Origin: Typhlomys cinereus | Taxonomy: Eukaryota > Chordata > Mammalia > Rodentia > Platacanthomyidae | Direction: 5' to 3' | Length of the DNA: 64,000 nucleotides | NCBI GenBank assembly: GCA_023101885.1 | Contig: JALPQD010000116.1 | Coordinates: 2,931,501 to 2,995,500, forward strand | Shown: positions 34,605 through 46,420 of the stretch, piece by piece | Position numbering within the stretch: the stretch's first letter is position 1 | How the letters are laid out: each line of letters opens with the position of its first letter | Position numbers and translations under genes: made by a program | The notes under the pieces: model-generated | What the model was told of the DNA's origin: nothing | The model's database searches: none | The model's input: only the letters and a program-made list of their open reading frames with translations

Positions 34605-34715
34605 TCCAAAACAATCCCCAACTCCCGGAGGACCTGGTAAGATAAGGACAGAGATCTACTGGTAGCACAAAGAAAGCTCCAACTTTCCACATGCTTCAAA
34701 AACAGAAACGTACCA
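34605..34715. repeat. Local direct repeat, copy 2
   Basis: CCCAACTCCCGGAGGACC, AGATAAGGACAGAGATCTACTG and CCAACTTTCCACATGCTTC match copy 1 in order, with a short insertion. It abuts the Tigger-type element. Confidence 0.55.
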
Positions 34716-34742
34716 AAAAACCTAAAAGCAGGTTGCAAATGC

Positions 34743-35022
34743 AGCCTGAGCCTCCCAATTAGGAAATCCAAAGTCTGAAACTTTTTGAACACCAACAAAC
34801 ATGACAAAGCAAGTGAGAAATTCCCCACCATGAAATAAAACTATTAAAAATATTACATAAAATTACTTTCGGGCCACAAGATAACATAGGAAAATAGAAG
34901 AACATGAACAACACATGAATTTTCATTGTGGGCTTAGATCCCATCATGATGTCTATGCAAATGTTTCAAAATCAAAAACACTTCTAGTCCCCAACACTTT
35001 GGATAAGGGATATTCAATCTAT
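34743..35022 (+). mobile_element. Tigger-type (TcMar) MITE, nearly full length
   Basis: From GAAATCCAAAGTCTGAAACTTTTTGAACACC through TTAAAAATATTACATAAAATTAC to ACACTTCTAGTCCCCAACACTTTGGATAAGGGATATTCAATCT, collinear with the family that ends GGATAAGGGATACTCAACCTG. Orientation is nominal. Confidence 0.75.
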
Positions 35023-35109
35023 AACACCAAATTGAGTCCTTCCACATATACAAGAACCTTAACAGAAGATGCTTTGCTGTAAATCTGGACATAGATCAGA
35101 GTATTAAAG

Positions 35110-35297
35110 AGCCTGGAAAATGCAGCCTAATTGGTAGCATGCTTGCCTAACATGCATGAGACCCAGGATTCAACCCCTAGCACCACGTGCATTGTGCAAA
35201 TAAGAGGATCAGAAAGAATTTCCAGGTCATCCCTGGCAATACAGTGAATTCAAGGCCAGCCTGGGATACATGCCTGTCTCAAGAAAAAGATAAAAAA
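35110..35297 (+). repeat. ID-B1 fused SINE (B4-like)
   Basis: ID-like head (GCATGCTTGCCTAACATGC ... GGATTCAACCCCTAGCACC) joined to a B1-like GTGAATTCAAGGCCAGCCTGGGATACATG body and A-rich tail. Confidence 0.75.
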
Positions 35298-37339
35298 GAT
35301 CTAGAAGACAATTCAAGAAGGCACCAACGCAGCTTCTTCTCCAACACCCTCTGCTGAACAGCCAGCACCATTGCTGGATGCAGTCTTTGACCACTATGCT
35401 CCAGCCGTGTGCAAGATGAAATAATGAACCATCGACATCTCAGAACTCCCCATGAATGAGGCTGAACCTACAGAAGCGGCTATAGAGGCAGGGCTCAGGT
35501 GAGGCCCAATGGGTAATATAAAGGACAATTTCAGTCACAACACAACTATATCAGGACCGGCGTGATGAAAACCTACATGAGACTAAACAGAAACTCGCTC
35601 ATTACCTGCTCTGTGGTGCGTGTGGTTTCTTGAATGGACCCTTCCCAGTTCCCATCAGGATGAAGAAAACATCAAGGCTTTAAAGCCAATGATAGCCAAT
35701 AACCGCCCTTGGCTCTGAGCCTAAATGGGTTCATCTGTGTATCCTTTCTAAGAGGAACACTGACTGATATGCACAACTTTCTCATTCATGGAACCAAGGC
35801 ATTCTGGGAAGAGTGAGGTTAAGTCAGTGGTCCAAAATACAAATCAATGACCAGGATCTTTGGACATTCCCATCAAAAGAGAGATGACCTCACAGAGAGA
35901 GATCCAGAGGGAAGAACTGTTTCTACGACGGCCCCCTGCAATTTCTACCCTCCCATCCCCCCAGCAGAAAGTCGTTCCCAATGACTTCCTCTTGGGGTGT
36001 AGGTGACTTTGCTCCTTGAGACTCTTCTTTAGCCTGAGCAAACTTGTCTCCCCACTGCCATGTGGGCTCAGTTCTAGCTGCAATACAAAGTGAGTTCACC
36101 TGCTTACCAAGGGCTGATGCCAAGGTCAGATCCCATCTCTGTGACTCTGGCGATACTAGTCATGTGCACAGCTGGTAGCTCTTTGCCTTGCTGCCCCAAT
36201 TCTTTAGCTTCAATTCCCAACCCTCTCCTGCATGGCCCTTTCCTGGTTGTGGTGTGAACACCACAGGCCCAAATCCCATCCACCTGCAACCCCCCTTGCC
36301 TATGTCCGCCTGCACTTCTCCAAGCTCAGTCCTGAGCACCCGCCTTAATCATGTACCTGCGGACCACCTGCTCCATCTGATACAGCTTTACTCCTCCTAT
36401 GAAGTCACAAGTCACAGTCTAGCAAGAAGTATAGGAAAGCAGCAACTGTCTTCCAATTCTAACTTCAGTCTCAACTCCTGTGAAGCCTGTGCCCCTTTAA
36501 AAGTTCACTTGTGAGATATAGTCGACACCTTCCTGGGAGAGACCAATGCCACATAGGTGGCACCTGGGCTATGTGCAATGCTAGGACCTTTGGAACAGTC
36601 TTCAGTAAGGCAGCGCTAAGGGTTCAGCCTTGCTATGGCACACACATTCACTCTACGGATTCAACGGAACATATATTTCCTCGTATATGCATATTGAATA
36701 TTTACACATGCATGTGTATGTACAGAGGTATATGTAACATACACGCATGTAATCAATGAACATAAATATACATGCACATGTATCATGACCTAGTCAAAAG
36801 TGCACATCTCTATATAAAACCCAAACATGTAGAATCTGGCTGTTTATTTTCTCTTATAATAGTCCAGTTATAGTTCTTTGTCCTGCTTGGCAGGAGAGCT
36901 CACGCCAATACCAAGGGTCGAGGAAACTGACCATACCAAATCTATGCATCCACAGGACTTCTGAGAAAAGAGAGAGAATTCTCTACATTGCCAGATTAGC
37001 ATGTCTGGCCAAGTATACCAAAGGATGCCCATATCCTTACCCAGTTTGCTCCGTCTTATTCACCTGCCCAGGGACTAGCCCCACCCACTGTGAGTTGGGT
37101 CTTCCCTATCAATTGGACAATATGTATCTACAGGCTCACTTCGGGCTTAACTCAACTACTAATTCTCTACAAATGTGCCCAGAGCTTGAACCCTCAACCA
37201 TCAAGATGACATCTGCATCTGTGACACTGGTTCATACCCACTGTAAGCATCATCCATCCTTCTGGTGACACAACAGACCCCTAAGCTACAGTTCTATATC
37301 GATGCAGATATATGCACACACGTAAACACATGTATCTCT

Positions 37340-37400
37340 CACTTAAAAAAAAGAAAAAAAAAAAAAAAGAACAGGTAGGAAAAAGAAAAAAAAAAAGAAC
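37340..37400. repeat. A-rich low-complexity stretch
   Basis: Two poly-A-rich runs separated by GAACAGGTAGG. Confidence 0.8.
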
Positions 37401-38259
37401 AGAAAGCCACTAGATGTACCATCACACCAACACCATCACCAACAACCCAGCAAGTTCTCATCCCCCAACTTCATAAATGACTGTCAGTTACTCCACTGAG
37501 CTCCTCTGTGACAAGCTCTGCTCTGACGAGGTCTGGGGAGAGGACTCCAGCTGCTCTTGAATAGGCAAAACTGCCCTGGTCACCTTCATTCCAGCGGGCG
37601 GGGTGGGGACTGTAAACATTAACCAGACCAGAGACAGGACAGCCAGAGATGCTGATACAATCTCAGGTGGCACCAAAATCCACCTCCGGCATTCAGCTAC
37701 CTGATGATGATCAACCGTTCAACCCCAGATGCTCATTGGTCCAGGGGAACCTGGATGCTGCCACGGAATGTTCCCAGATAAGCAGTCTCTGTTGCGGATC
37801 AACAAATGGGTGCAAAAGCCCTGGGCATGTCTGTTGCACAGCTGCTGCAGGACCTGACTGGACACTTCCCTGGAATCCAGTCCCACCAGGGATGGCGAAA
37901 GTGGACTTGGAATGAACCACAGCCAGGCCAGAGGCAGGGACAACCCAAACTCTGAATATTCAAATTCCCAAGTCACAACTGGAAACCCCACTTCTGTACT
38001 TGCTTTATGCGCTGTCTCTGCACACATACACACATACACACACAAACTAGCAAGCACTCGCACCTTTATGAAGTTGCATTAGCTTCCAGATCCACTGTTT
38101 AAAACCCTTCCTGCTCCCAGGCACTTGGAGATAAAAGCTATGTTTGTCTCACTGGCCAGCTGTCAAATTCCGGCACTTGCTTTGGGCTGTGATCAGAGCA
38201 AGTCTTCCATCCGACCGTGGAAGGCGCAGGCCCTGCCAGCAGAGCAGGGGTTAATGGAA

Positions 38260-38425
38260 GCTGACCGCAGCACAGTTGTTAAGGTAATCAATACCACTGA
38301 GATACTAAAGCAGCATAAGCCACAATATTGATTGCCAAGCAGATGATAAAACTGTTTATTATGATAATTGCTGGGTCCCTGCAAGATGCTCCTAGCGCTT
38401 CCTAAAGCTGTTTACAAAACTAATA
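38260..38425. promoter_or_regulatory. Candidate conserved non-coding element
   Basis: AT-rich, repeat-free block with AAGGTAATCAATACC, CACAATATTGATTGCC, CTGTTTATTATGATAATTGC and TTTACAAAACTAATAAAG, words typical of homeodomain/forkhead sites. A near-copy of ATGATAATTGCTGGGT occurs 304 bases to the right. Confidence 0.35.
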
Positions 38426-40014
38426 AAGATTTGCCATTTCAAGGTCTTTCGCTTGAGCCATTCCTCTCCCCCTCAGGCTCCCACCGCCTTATCCGAAATG
38501 CAGACCTCACTCCCAGGGCTAAGCGAAAGTACAGTGGTCCTGGATGCAGCATCCCCTTCAGAAGCCAAAGGAACTACGCAACTCTTTGCACTGCCCCCAA
38601 GTTCAGGAAAGTGGACCGGAAAAGAACTGCAGCCATGGTGCAAAGATTTCCTCCTTGGAGCCCCATGATAATTGTTGGGTTTGATTGATGGAGGGGGCTG
38701 CTTGGAGCTCCTTGGCCTGACATCCATTTGTTACAACACATTGAAGAAACCACATCACCTTGGTTGGTAATTAAAACTTCTCTTGAGAACTTGGTGGCCG
38801 TGGAACTGACTTGAGTACTCAGTCAAACACTGACTGTTGAATGCACTCCCACCGACACAAGCCAGCCGTGACCCTGGCTGCTGAACCGGGCTGAGGTCTG
38901 AAGATCTATCATACCCAGTGCACAGGCTTAGTTTTATTAACGTGGGAAATCGACTCCATCTTGGCGAGCAACACAGCTTTATGACTGACAGTGTGTTGAC
39001 CTGTGTTGTCACATTATGGTCAGGATTAGCAGGAAAGTAGAGCTGTTCCTACACGGTAGGCATCTTACAGGCAGCGTGGAGTTTCTAAAGCTGTTGCTCA
39101 GGGCAAACCATGGAGTCCTGAGATGAAGAATGAAGGGCAGTCTCGCTCTTGCAAAGTTCAATAAACACACAGTGTGTTTCTTCACAGCACGAAAGAAGGG
39201 GGGAAGGAACAAGCGCTCCATCGGAACACAAGCCCCCAGCTCTCTCTCAGCACTCAATAGGTCTGGCTCAATCTACAGCAACTAAGAGGTTTTACTGGTA
39301 AGAGAATTTGCCAGGATATAGTCTATGTAGGAAGACTGGAAGGCAGCCTCTTTTTGCAACCTCCTTTCCCCAATTAAAGCACCGAGAAAGTGCTCCGGGG
39401 CACTCCTAGCTGGCCTCCGCACCCTCAGGTCACGCAGAAGAGCCTGAGCTTTCGGCAGCCTGAGGAGGCCACAGCCCACAGAGCAAGGCTGTGTGCTGCA
39501 TACGCACCGCCCCATTTGGGGGACGAGTAGAGACACGCAGTTTCTTTGTAGGCACCTGGCTCTGCCCCACCTACTCCCAATCGCACAGAAATCAGAAATC
39601 CGGAGCCAGTTTTATGTAGAGCACAATCCCTTTGCCAAAGACCCGGCCATGAACTCATAGGTACGGCAGTATGGCTGGAAGGGAGGCTCCGGGATTAGCT
39701 TAACTGAGTGCTTGCTCTTCTTACAGGAGCTACTTGGCAATCAGGAATGGCTGGAGGAAATCTGAGGCTCCCCTCTCTCTCCCAGCATCTCATCCACAAC
39801 ACACCCAGGGACAGAGCAAAGGACCAGCAGTCACCATCTACCAAACTCCAGACTAGATGCCTACTCATTCACATATGGGTGCGTGGTCACAAATACTTTC
39901 CTGGGTTTGACACCAAAACAAAGTTTAATATTATTAAGTGTGACAACTCCAGCTGTTACCTTTTAACCTCACTTGCACATGTCAGCTGTGTTCTCGAGAA
40001 TGACTTCAACAAAA

Positions 40015-40072
<58 letters not shown>
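40015..40072. repeat. Compound GT then AT repeat
   Basis: About 13 GT units followed by 16 AT units. Confidence 0.95.
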
Positions 40073-40075
<3 letters not shown>

Positions 40076-41969
40076 CTAAGAATGATATGGTCCACACTTG
40101 GAAACCCGCCCACAATGGCCAGCCAGCCTGCCTAAGTGCTAAGAACCATTTAGGAGCATTGTAAACCATTAGGGCCATTAGCTCTAATTTAACCTCAACA
40201 AAATAAATCAACCTGCTAGGAACAAATTTAGAAGCTTTCCAAAGTCAAGTTCTCAAACACCGAATGGCTCATAGAACACGATACAGGGCAGGGGACAGAG
40301 GTTCAGACCCGGAGCTACCTCTGTTCCCACCTTTCCTGAGGCCAACTGAAGACAGCAAGCTCCCCTGGGCCGCAGACTGGGGATCTTCCTGGTCCAGTGA
40401 TCAGAAAGCTGTGGCCATGGAGAGAAAGTGTGCAAGTAAGAAACGGGGAAGGAGGAGTAATCACCGTTTAAAGGATTTCCTGTATTCCTCTCCTGGAGGT
40501 GACATTGTTATTTGCAATCCAAACTGCTCTGAATGTCTGCTTCCAAACAATATAGATATCCATAAGCATCTTCAAAATGCTCTGATTGGCTTCAACATTG
40601 CCCCAGCACCCACTCGCCCATCTATCTGGGCATTAAGAGTTCCCACACATCAGTATACATGTCAACACGATAAATAATCCCCCTCGACGAAACTTAGAAC
40701 CATCAACATACTCTATAAATTTACATTGTAAAAATGGTGGCAATTTTTCACTCTTGTTCTCCACTGGCAATTACTTGCTGCAATTTTTTCATACTGTTGG
40801 CTGTCTGGATGAAGAGGCAGGGAGTGAAATGAACTATGGTGTCCCCAAATTCCAACAGTCGGTGGAAGAAGAAGAAAGCCAAGACCCACATACTAGACAA
40901 ACAGGCAGCTGATGCATGGAACGCAACAACCCTTTGTGTGTTTCGATGACACAAACATACTGTATAATCACTTCGGGACAGCAGAAATAAGAGGCAAGAG
41001 TAATGGCAAAACAAGTTAGTAACCGGAGAACCAGGGCGCAGCACAGAGAGTTCTATAACTCAAGAGTCTGAATTGCTGAAAGCTGAGTAATCCTTTCCAG
41101 CTCCACCCAACATGAATTTCCAGGTATCAAATTATATGTTAATTATGCGAATGTGAAGTTATATGAGAAGTGGTGTTAGTCAGCACACAGGGGTGGAAGT
41201 TCAGTAAAACTTGAGTTTTGTAGAGCATGTTTCATGCACAGACCTGGGGCGTCCCTGGCTCAGGGCAAAAGAAGGAATTCCGAATGGGAGTCCCCACCTC
41301 TTCCTCGCCTGGGCTCCAAAGCCAGCCCTTGTGCCTCTCTGGCTGAAGTTCTCTCACTTAGGACCTGGGTTCTTTTTCTGACCGTGCACTTAATAGCAAT
41401 ACATCCCAGATCACCCAGGCTCAGCCAGTGGGAAGATGGGCAGATAGTTGCTCTGAATGTGATCAAGGGGAACACGTTACCCCTCCTCGCTCTGGTCATG
41501 TCTGAAGATTAGCATGGCACCATGTCCCACCACCATCTTGGCTTCTACACCCAACAAAACACGTTGGACCTCTGAAGACTCTAAACACAGTTCTGAAACT
41601 GCAAGAATATTATCCAGGGGACACCGCTCCTCTATGTAACCTCCAAGGCCCATTTCAAGGCATGCAGCTGATCTTGCCCTGACTTGCAGTAAGGAACCCT
41701 GGGAAAGCCAGGCCTATCCCAGCTATAGCAGGAGGAGCGGATGAAGATACCGGAGCACACAGGGCCTTGTCATAGCTGTACAGTGATCCCAGAAGAGACC
41801 TGTGCAAGAAGTATACTCCCTTTTTCCCTTGCTCCTTCCCTTTTTAAATCAGTTTTTATGATAGCACACTTAATAAGCAGATATGAGAGAGGCAGTAAAC
41901 ACCCTGAAGTGGTATAGCATGTGTAGCATTGGTTTAGTATATACAGTGTAGCATAATATACAGTATTTG

Positions 41970-42370
41970 TCACAGGCACAGATGTCAACTTGACGGTTGA
42001 GGGTTTGAGCTCCGGGCACATTTGTAGAGAATTAATGGTTGAGTTATGCTCAGAGCAAACCTGCAGGAGATTATCTAGCTGATGGGGAAGGACCAGCCTA
42101 TGGTGGGTAGGACTAGGCCTGAACAGATGAATAAAATACTGAGAGTCAGTTGAGGAAGTTGCATCTTTGTGTACACTTGGCCAGACATGCTGGTCTGGCA
42201 AGTAAGGATCGTCCCTCTCTCTGCCATTATGCAGAGATGGTGTGGCCAGTTCCCTCAGCCCTGGTGCTGGTGCGTGCTTTCCCGTCAACCTGTACTATAG
42301 ACTATAACTGGGCTATCAGTAAGAAAATATACCCCTTGTTTCCTTAAGCCATTTGATGGTCATTTATCAG
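41970..42370 (+). repeat. Probable LTR or L1-end type interspersed repeat
   Basis: Contains GATGTCAACTTGACGGTTG, a GGACCAGCCTATGGTGGGTAGG segment and a rightward end TAACTGGGCTATCAGTAAG...TTGTTTCCTTAAGCC, in the order of a common rodent repeat beginning TGTCAACTTGACACA. Exact family not recalled. It sits between TA-rich flanks. Confidence 0.45.
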
Positions 42371-42374
42371 CATC

Positions 42375-42560
42375 CATGCAGGCAAATGGCTATAGTACTA
42401 GCATAGTATTTAATATAACAATGTATACAGTCTATAATGTAATGTATTGATATATTAATGACATTTGTATAATATAGTACTAGTGTGCTATATTATGTAG
42501 CATTATTACATTACAGAGTATTAGTATTTTTGCAGTGTGTATTATTACCACAGCATAACA
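42375..42560. repeat. TA-rich imperfect repeat cluster
   Basis: Repeated TAGTATT, TATAATGTA, GTATTATT words with little GC. Similar words occur at 41915-41970 on the other side of the inserted repeat. Confidence 0.5.
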
Positions 42561-42624
42561 CAGATTAATAGGGGCATTAGTCACGTATATGCTGGGCTGG
42601 CAGAGAACTCATCTAAAAGCTACA

Positions 42625-42712
42625 AGTGGCCAGGGGATACAACTCAGTAGTAGACACTTGCCAAGTATCTATCAGGGAGAGTCCCTGGGTTCAATCCTCA
42701 GCACCACAAAAG
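42625..42712 (+). repeat. ID-like SINE
   Basis: CCAGGGGATACAACTCAGTAGTAGACACTTGCCAAG ... CCTGGGTTCAATCCTCAGCACCAC. Confidence 0.8.
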
Positions 42713-43194
42713 TAATGAATAAATACAAAGCTAACAGCTCATGGCCTACTTGGGGTCTTGGGTTCATCAGACATTTACTGGCTATAGGAATTATCACTGC
42801 CACTTGGGTTTGTAAGGATTACTGAGACCAGCAACTAATTAGCACAGTAGATGTTTAGTAAGTATCACCTATCAACACGTACAGTCAAACAGAGAAAGAA
42901 TAAGTCTTGTTTGGTCTTACGATCTAAAGCCCAGAGAGGTAATCTTGTCTGTACTCACACACCCTACCCTCAACCTTTATCAACAAGGGGACACAGCCAT
43001 GGATGTCCCTCAGATGTCTGAAACTACAGAGCAGACCAAGCTCTAAGTACACTCTGCCTCTTTTCATACATGCATACGCAGGATAATGGCCAATTTATTA
43101 ATTAGACACAGTTACAACAATCACTAGAAGAAAAAGTAGAATAACTACCCCAAAAAAAAAAACCCTTAAAAAATAAGTTCTTTAACACTTATAA

Positions 43195-43400
43195 ACTGAA
43201 CCAACTAGAGAGTTTGCAGTTAAGGTCGCTGCTTGCAAACCTGGAGACCTGAGTTCAATTCTAGAAGCAGACATGACTTCTAAAAATTGTCCTCTGACCT
43301 CCATGGTGTGTGTGTCTGTGTGTGTGTGTGTGTGTGTGTCTCTGTATGTGTGTGTCTGTGTGTGTCTGTGTGTCTGTGTGTGTCTGTGTGTGTTCTAGTG
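43195..43400 (+). repeat. B2/B3-like SINE ending in a TGTGTC repeat
   Basis: GCTGCTTGCAAACCTGGAGACCTGAGTTCAATTC and TTGTCCTCTGACCTCCATGG, then a GT/TGTGTC repeat from about 43302 to 43392. Confidence 0.7.
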
Positions 43401-43919
43401 AGTGTTTGAGCACTAGCACCCACTTGTGACTCCTCATACAACGTTGTGTGAGGCAAGGCAAAGACAGGGATTCATGATTTTAACTAGAGAGCCCACGCAA
43501 ACAAACAAAAATGTAAATCAGATGGCACAGATCTGCAGTATCAAAACAGAACAAAAATAATGTCCAGGTCAGGGCAGCCCCGTTGTCCTCAGAAGCTGGC
43601 CAGAACTGATCCTTCTAAAGCTGGACCATGGAGTTGCCAAATACCCAGCATCCTGTCCTGGTTTCCTCTCTGACTCTGTGCTAAGCAAGGCCTTCCCCGC
43701 CTTCCCCAAGGCTTCCTGAGAAGGCTCATGGAAGGGTTATCAGCCGCTGTGACCTCTTCAGTCATCAATAGCTCTTCTGCCTCTCCCATCCCCCAGCAAG
43801 GACCCGCAGCGGAGCCCGGGCCCCCAGCCTCCCACCATTAATGCCTTTCTCTGTGTCCGGCTCTCACAGGAGGACTGCTGAGTGAGAGGACCTCTGGCTG
43901 ACCTCTGCTGACAGGCTCG

Positions 43920-44030
43920 GAGCCCCCTCTGTCCACTGATCTAATGCCAGGCAGGGTAATTAGCCACTACGTAGTAATTGTAGCTTCTAACTGGTTTGGA
44001 CCAAGATTGCAGAAATCCTCTGGGGGAGGG
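43920..44030. promoter_or_regulatory. Candidate element with TAATTAG and a central palindrome
   Basis: TAATTAG (43957-43963) and TAATTG (43975-43980) flank the palindrome ACTACGTAGT (43966-43975). GGTTTGGACCAAGATTGC follows. Repeat-free; motif-based inference. Confidence 0.33.
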
Positions 44031-44485
44031 AAAAAGGGAGAGATGGAGGAAGGGAGGGAGGGAGGGAGGAGACCTGTGGGGACCCCCAACCCACACAGAG
44101 GCATCTGCTCATAGCTGAAAGGAAGGACTCAGCAACATTCTGAAGGGAGGCCAGCACTTTGAGGTTTAATTAAAGTGGGACCCACGTTCGGAGTCAGGCA
44201 GCTACAAAAGAATTACTAAATAAAGGCGAGTGGCTAAAGAAGTGAGGGCTTGTGTAGAGGAGCCCATTGAGAAACACAAGCTCTCAAGTGAGCCCGCCAT
44301 GTGCTAGATCTTAGTCACGCCTCAGAAGGAATGCGGCCTTGGAGAGATGTGAGGGAGAGATGCAGAGGGACAGACACACGGTGAGTGACACCACCACCTA
44401 CCCTTCCCGAGGAGCCCCACTGTCCGCCAGATCCAAGGACGCCTCAAGGTTGACCTAAGAGGATGTCTGACGGTCAGCCATCAGG

Positions 44486-44520
44486 CAGGCCCCCTCTGTG
44501 ATACAGGCCCCCTCTGTGAT
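44486..44520. repeat. Tandem duplication of an 18-base unit
   Basis: Two head-to-tail copies of caggccccctctgtgata, the second differing only at its last base. Confidence 0.85.
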
Positions 44521-45594
44521 TAACATGAAACCCACCCTCACGCTCACAGGATGATCGGAGCCGCCTCCCAGCAAGCTCTACGCCTCCAGCCCACCCACCC
44601 CAAGGTCCTTCACCTGTTTCCCACCTGTCTTCCTGGGACTGCTGGGGCCCATGAGTTCTCCTGGAGCCCTTTTCTCAGAAGAGGCAGGAGATTCTGCAGT
44701 CCCAGAAGTTCTCCATGTGAGCTGCACTTTCCCGCCAACTGCTTCGGAGACTGTGCACCCCCACACCCCGCACTGCCTGGTCTCACGGTGCCCTCATGTC
44801 ACTCCTGGACTGAACGCGGTTACAAAATCCAGGGTAGCAACAGCGGCAGATTGCACGATTCGCCCTCCGTCTCTTCTCCAAACAATTAATACACTCAATA
44901 ACTCCAGCCCCCACGACAGTCCTCGGACACCCCTCGATTAACCTCTCCCCTCGAGGGGCAGTGGGGCTCCCCCGGCATCCTTCTGAGCGTTCCTCTGTTC
45001 TAATCCACAGCAAGGACTTCGTGCCACACTGCGGTTTTGTTCTCTCTTAATCTTTTATGAGGGACCTTATCAAAAAGCTTTTTAGAAAATATGAGGGAAT
45101 TTTGCCTACCAGGTCATCTGTATTATTTCAGAATGCTTTATGAAGAAATTACAGACTTCGACGCTGGAAGGGAGTAGTTAAGACTCGGCATCCGCTTACA
45201 CATGCAAGTCTGACTCAGGATTATATTTAAGTCACCGAATTATCTCCATCTTTAGAAAGATTCCTGTCTGCCCACCAGAACCAATGACCCCCACACACAC
45301 ACACCTCAGCTTACACTCCCAGGCATGGTAATTCCTGGGAGTGGCCGAGACTTTCTGTATCAGCTGAAACTCAACACATACACGATGCCAATGGGACATG
45401 TGGTGAAGTAACAGCACCTAAAACCATGACGAGACAGCCGCTGAGTCCTAGAAGGCATCCATCCTATCTGACTTCCTCCTCCTCCTCGTCCTTTCCCCGG
45501 AGGGATGGTGCGCGAGCAGCTTGCCCACTCATCTGCTGAGAGCCAGCCACAGCTCCCCGCTGCTGATGGTTTCTGCACCCTCTCAGCACCTGTT

Positions 45595-45700
45595 TGCCTC
45601 AGCGACTGTTTCTAATTAGCACTCTGCAACCTACTAAGCCCTGAGCTGTGGGGCAGACTCCCCTGATGGAACAATTAAAGGTGTGCAAATAGGCGGGCGG
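45595..45700. promoter_or_regulatory. Possible conserved non-coding block
   Basis: CTAATTAGCACTCTGC and GGAACAATTAAAGGTGTGCAAAT in unique sequence. Weak call from texture. Confidence 0.25.
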
Positions 45701-46284
45701 GAGGTGGGGGGAGTTTTCTGGTCATCTGAAAATTACCTTCTTGGAAAGTTCAAAGGTAAACATGCATCTTTTTCAAGACCTGGATTCGGAACCTGTAGCA
45801 CAATTTCAGGGTCCATCTGGAAGCTTCTCCATCAGGAAAGCCAGAAGGCGCGCGGCTCCATCAGCCATCCCAGAACCTTTTCTGGTTCACCCGGGGTCCC
45901 TTAGCCCTTCCGGCCAATGTGTCTGCTTCTACCACTCCCTCTAGTCCAGATGGCCTCGCAGTCACCAAAACTGTCCATGTGGTTCCGATACCTCAGTCCA
46001 GATGAGGTGCACCTGCCACTTCTCTGGACCCTGAAAGTGAAATTAACAAGTTCCAGGAAATATTCTATGTGCTCCAGAGTGCTGGCTGATTCTCCACCCT
46101 TGAGTAACATCGTCTACGTCAACGCGTGGTGTGATGGCTAGTGAGAATCACCACAAACAAGCTCCCCAGGCCGCTTCTACTTTTAGCACGCTCCGCTCCG
46201 CTCTGGTGGCCCTAGAGGACAGCACGGGAACTGCGGGTCTGGGAGCTCCATTATGGCCACGCTGCAGTTCAGCCTGTGCTTAAT

Positions 46285-46420
46285 GAGCTCTTGTAAGGAA
46301 ACAGGAAGTCTATAAAGTAATTTAAATAACTTCCCAGTCCCGAAATAAAGGAAATTAAACCTCTGGCACAAACCTGTCTGATGGACAATTTCTTTGTCCC
46401 TCTGCTCGCATCCACAGCAA
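46285..46420. promoter_or_regulatory. Possible conserved non-coding block
   Basis: AAAGTAATTTAAATAACTTCC, GGAAATTAAACC and ATGGACAATTTC in unique sequence (the last is SOX-like). Weak call. Confidence 0.25.

Noticed and set aside
43302..43392. CRISPR-like short repeats
   Set aside because: Simple GT/TGTGTC microsatellite in mammalian DNA, with no spacers.
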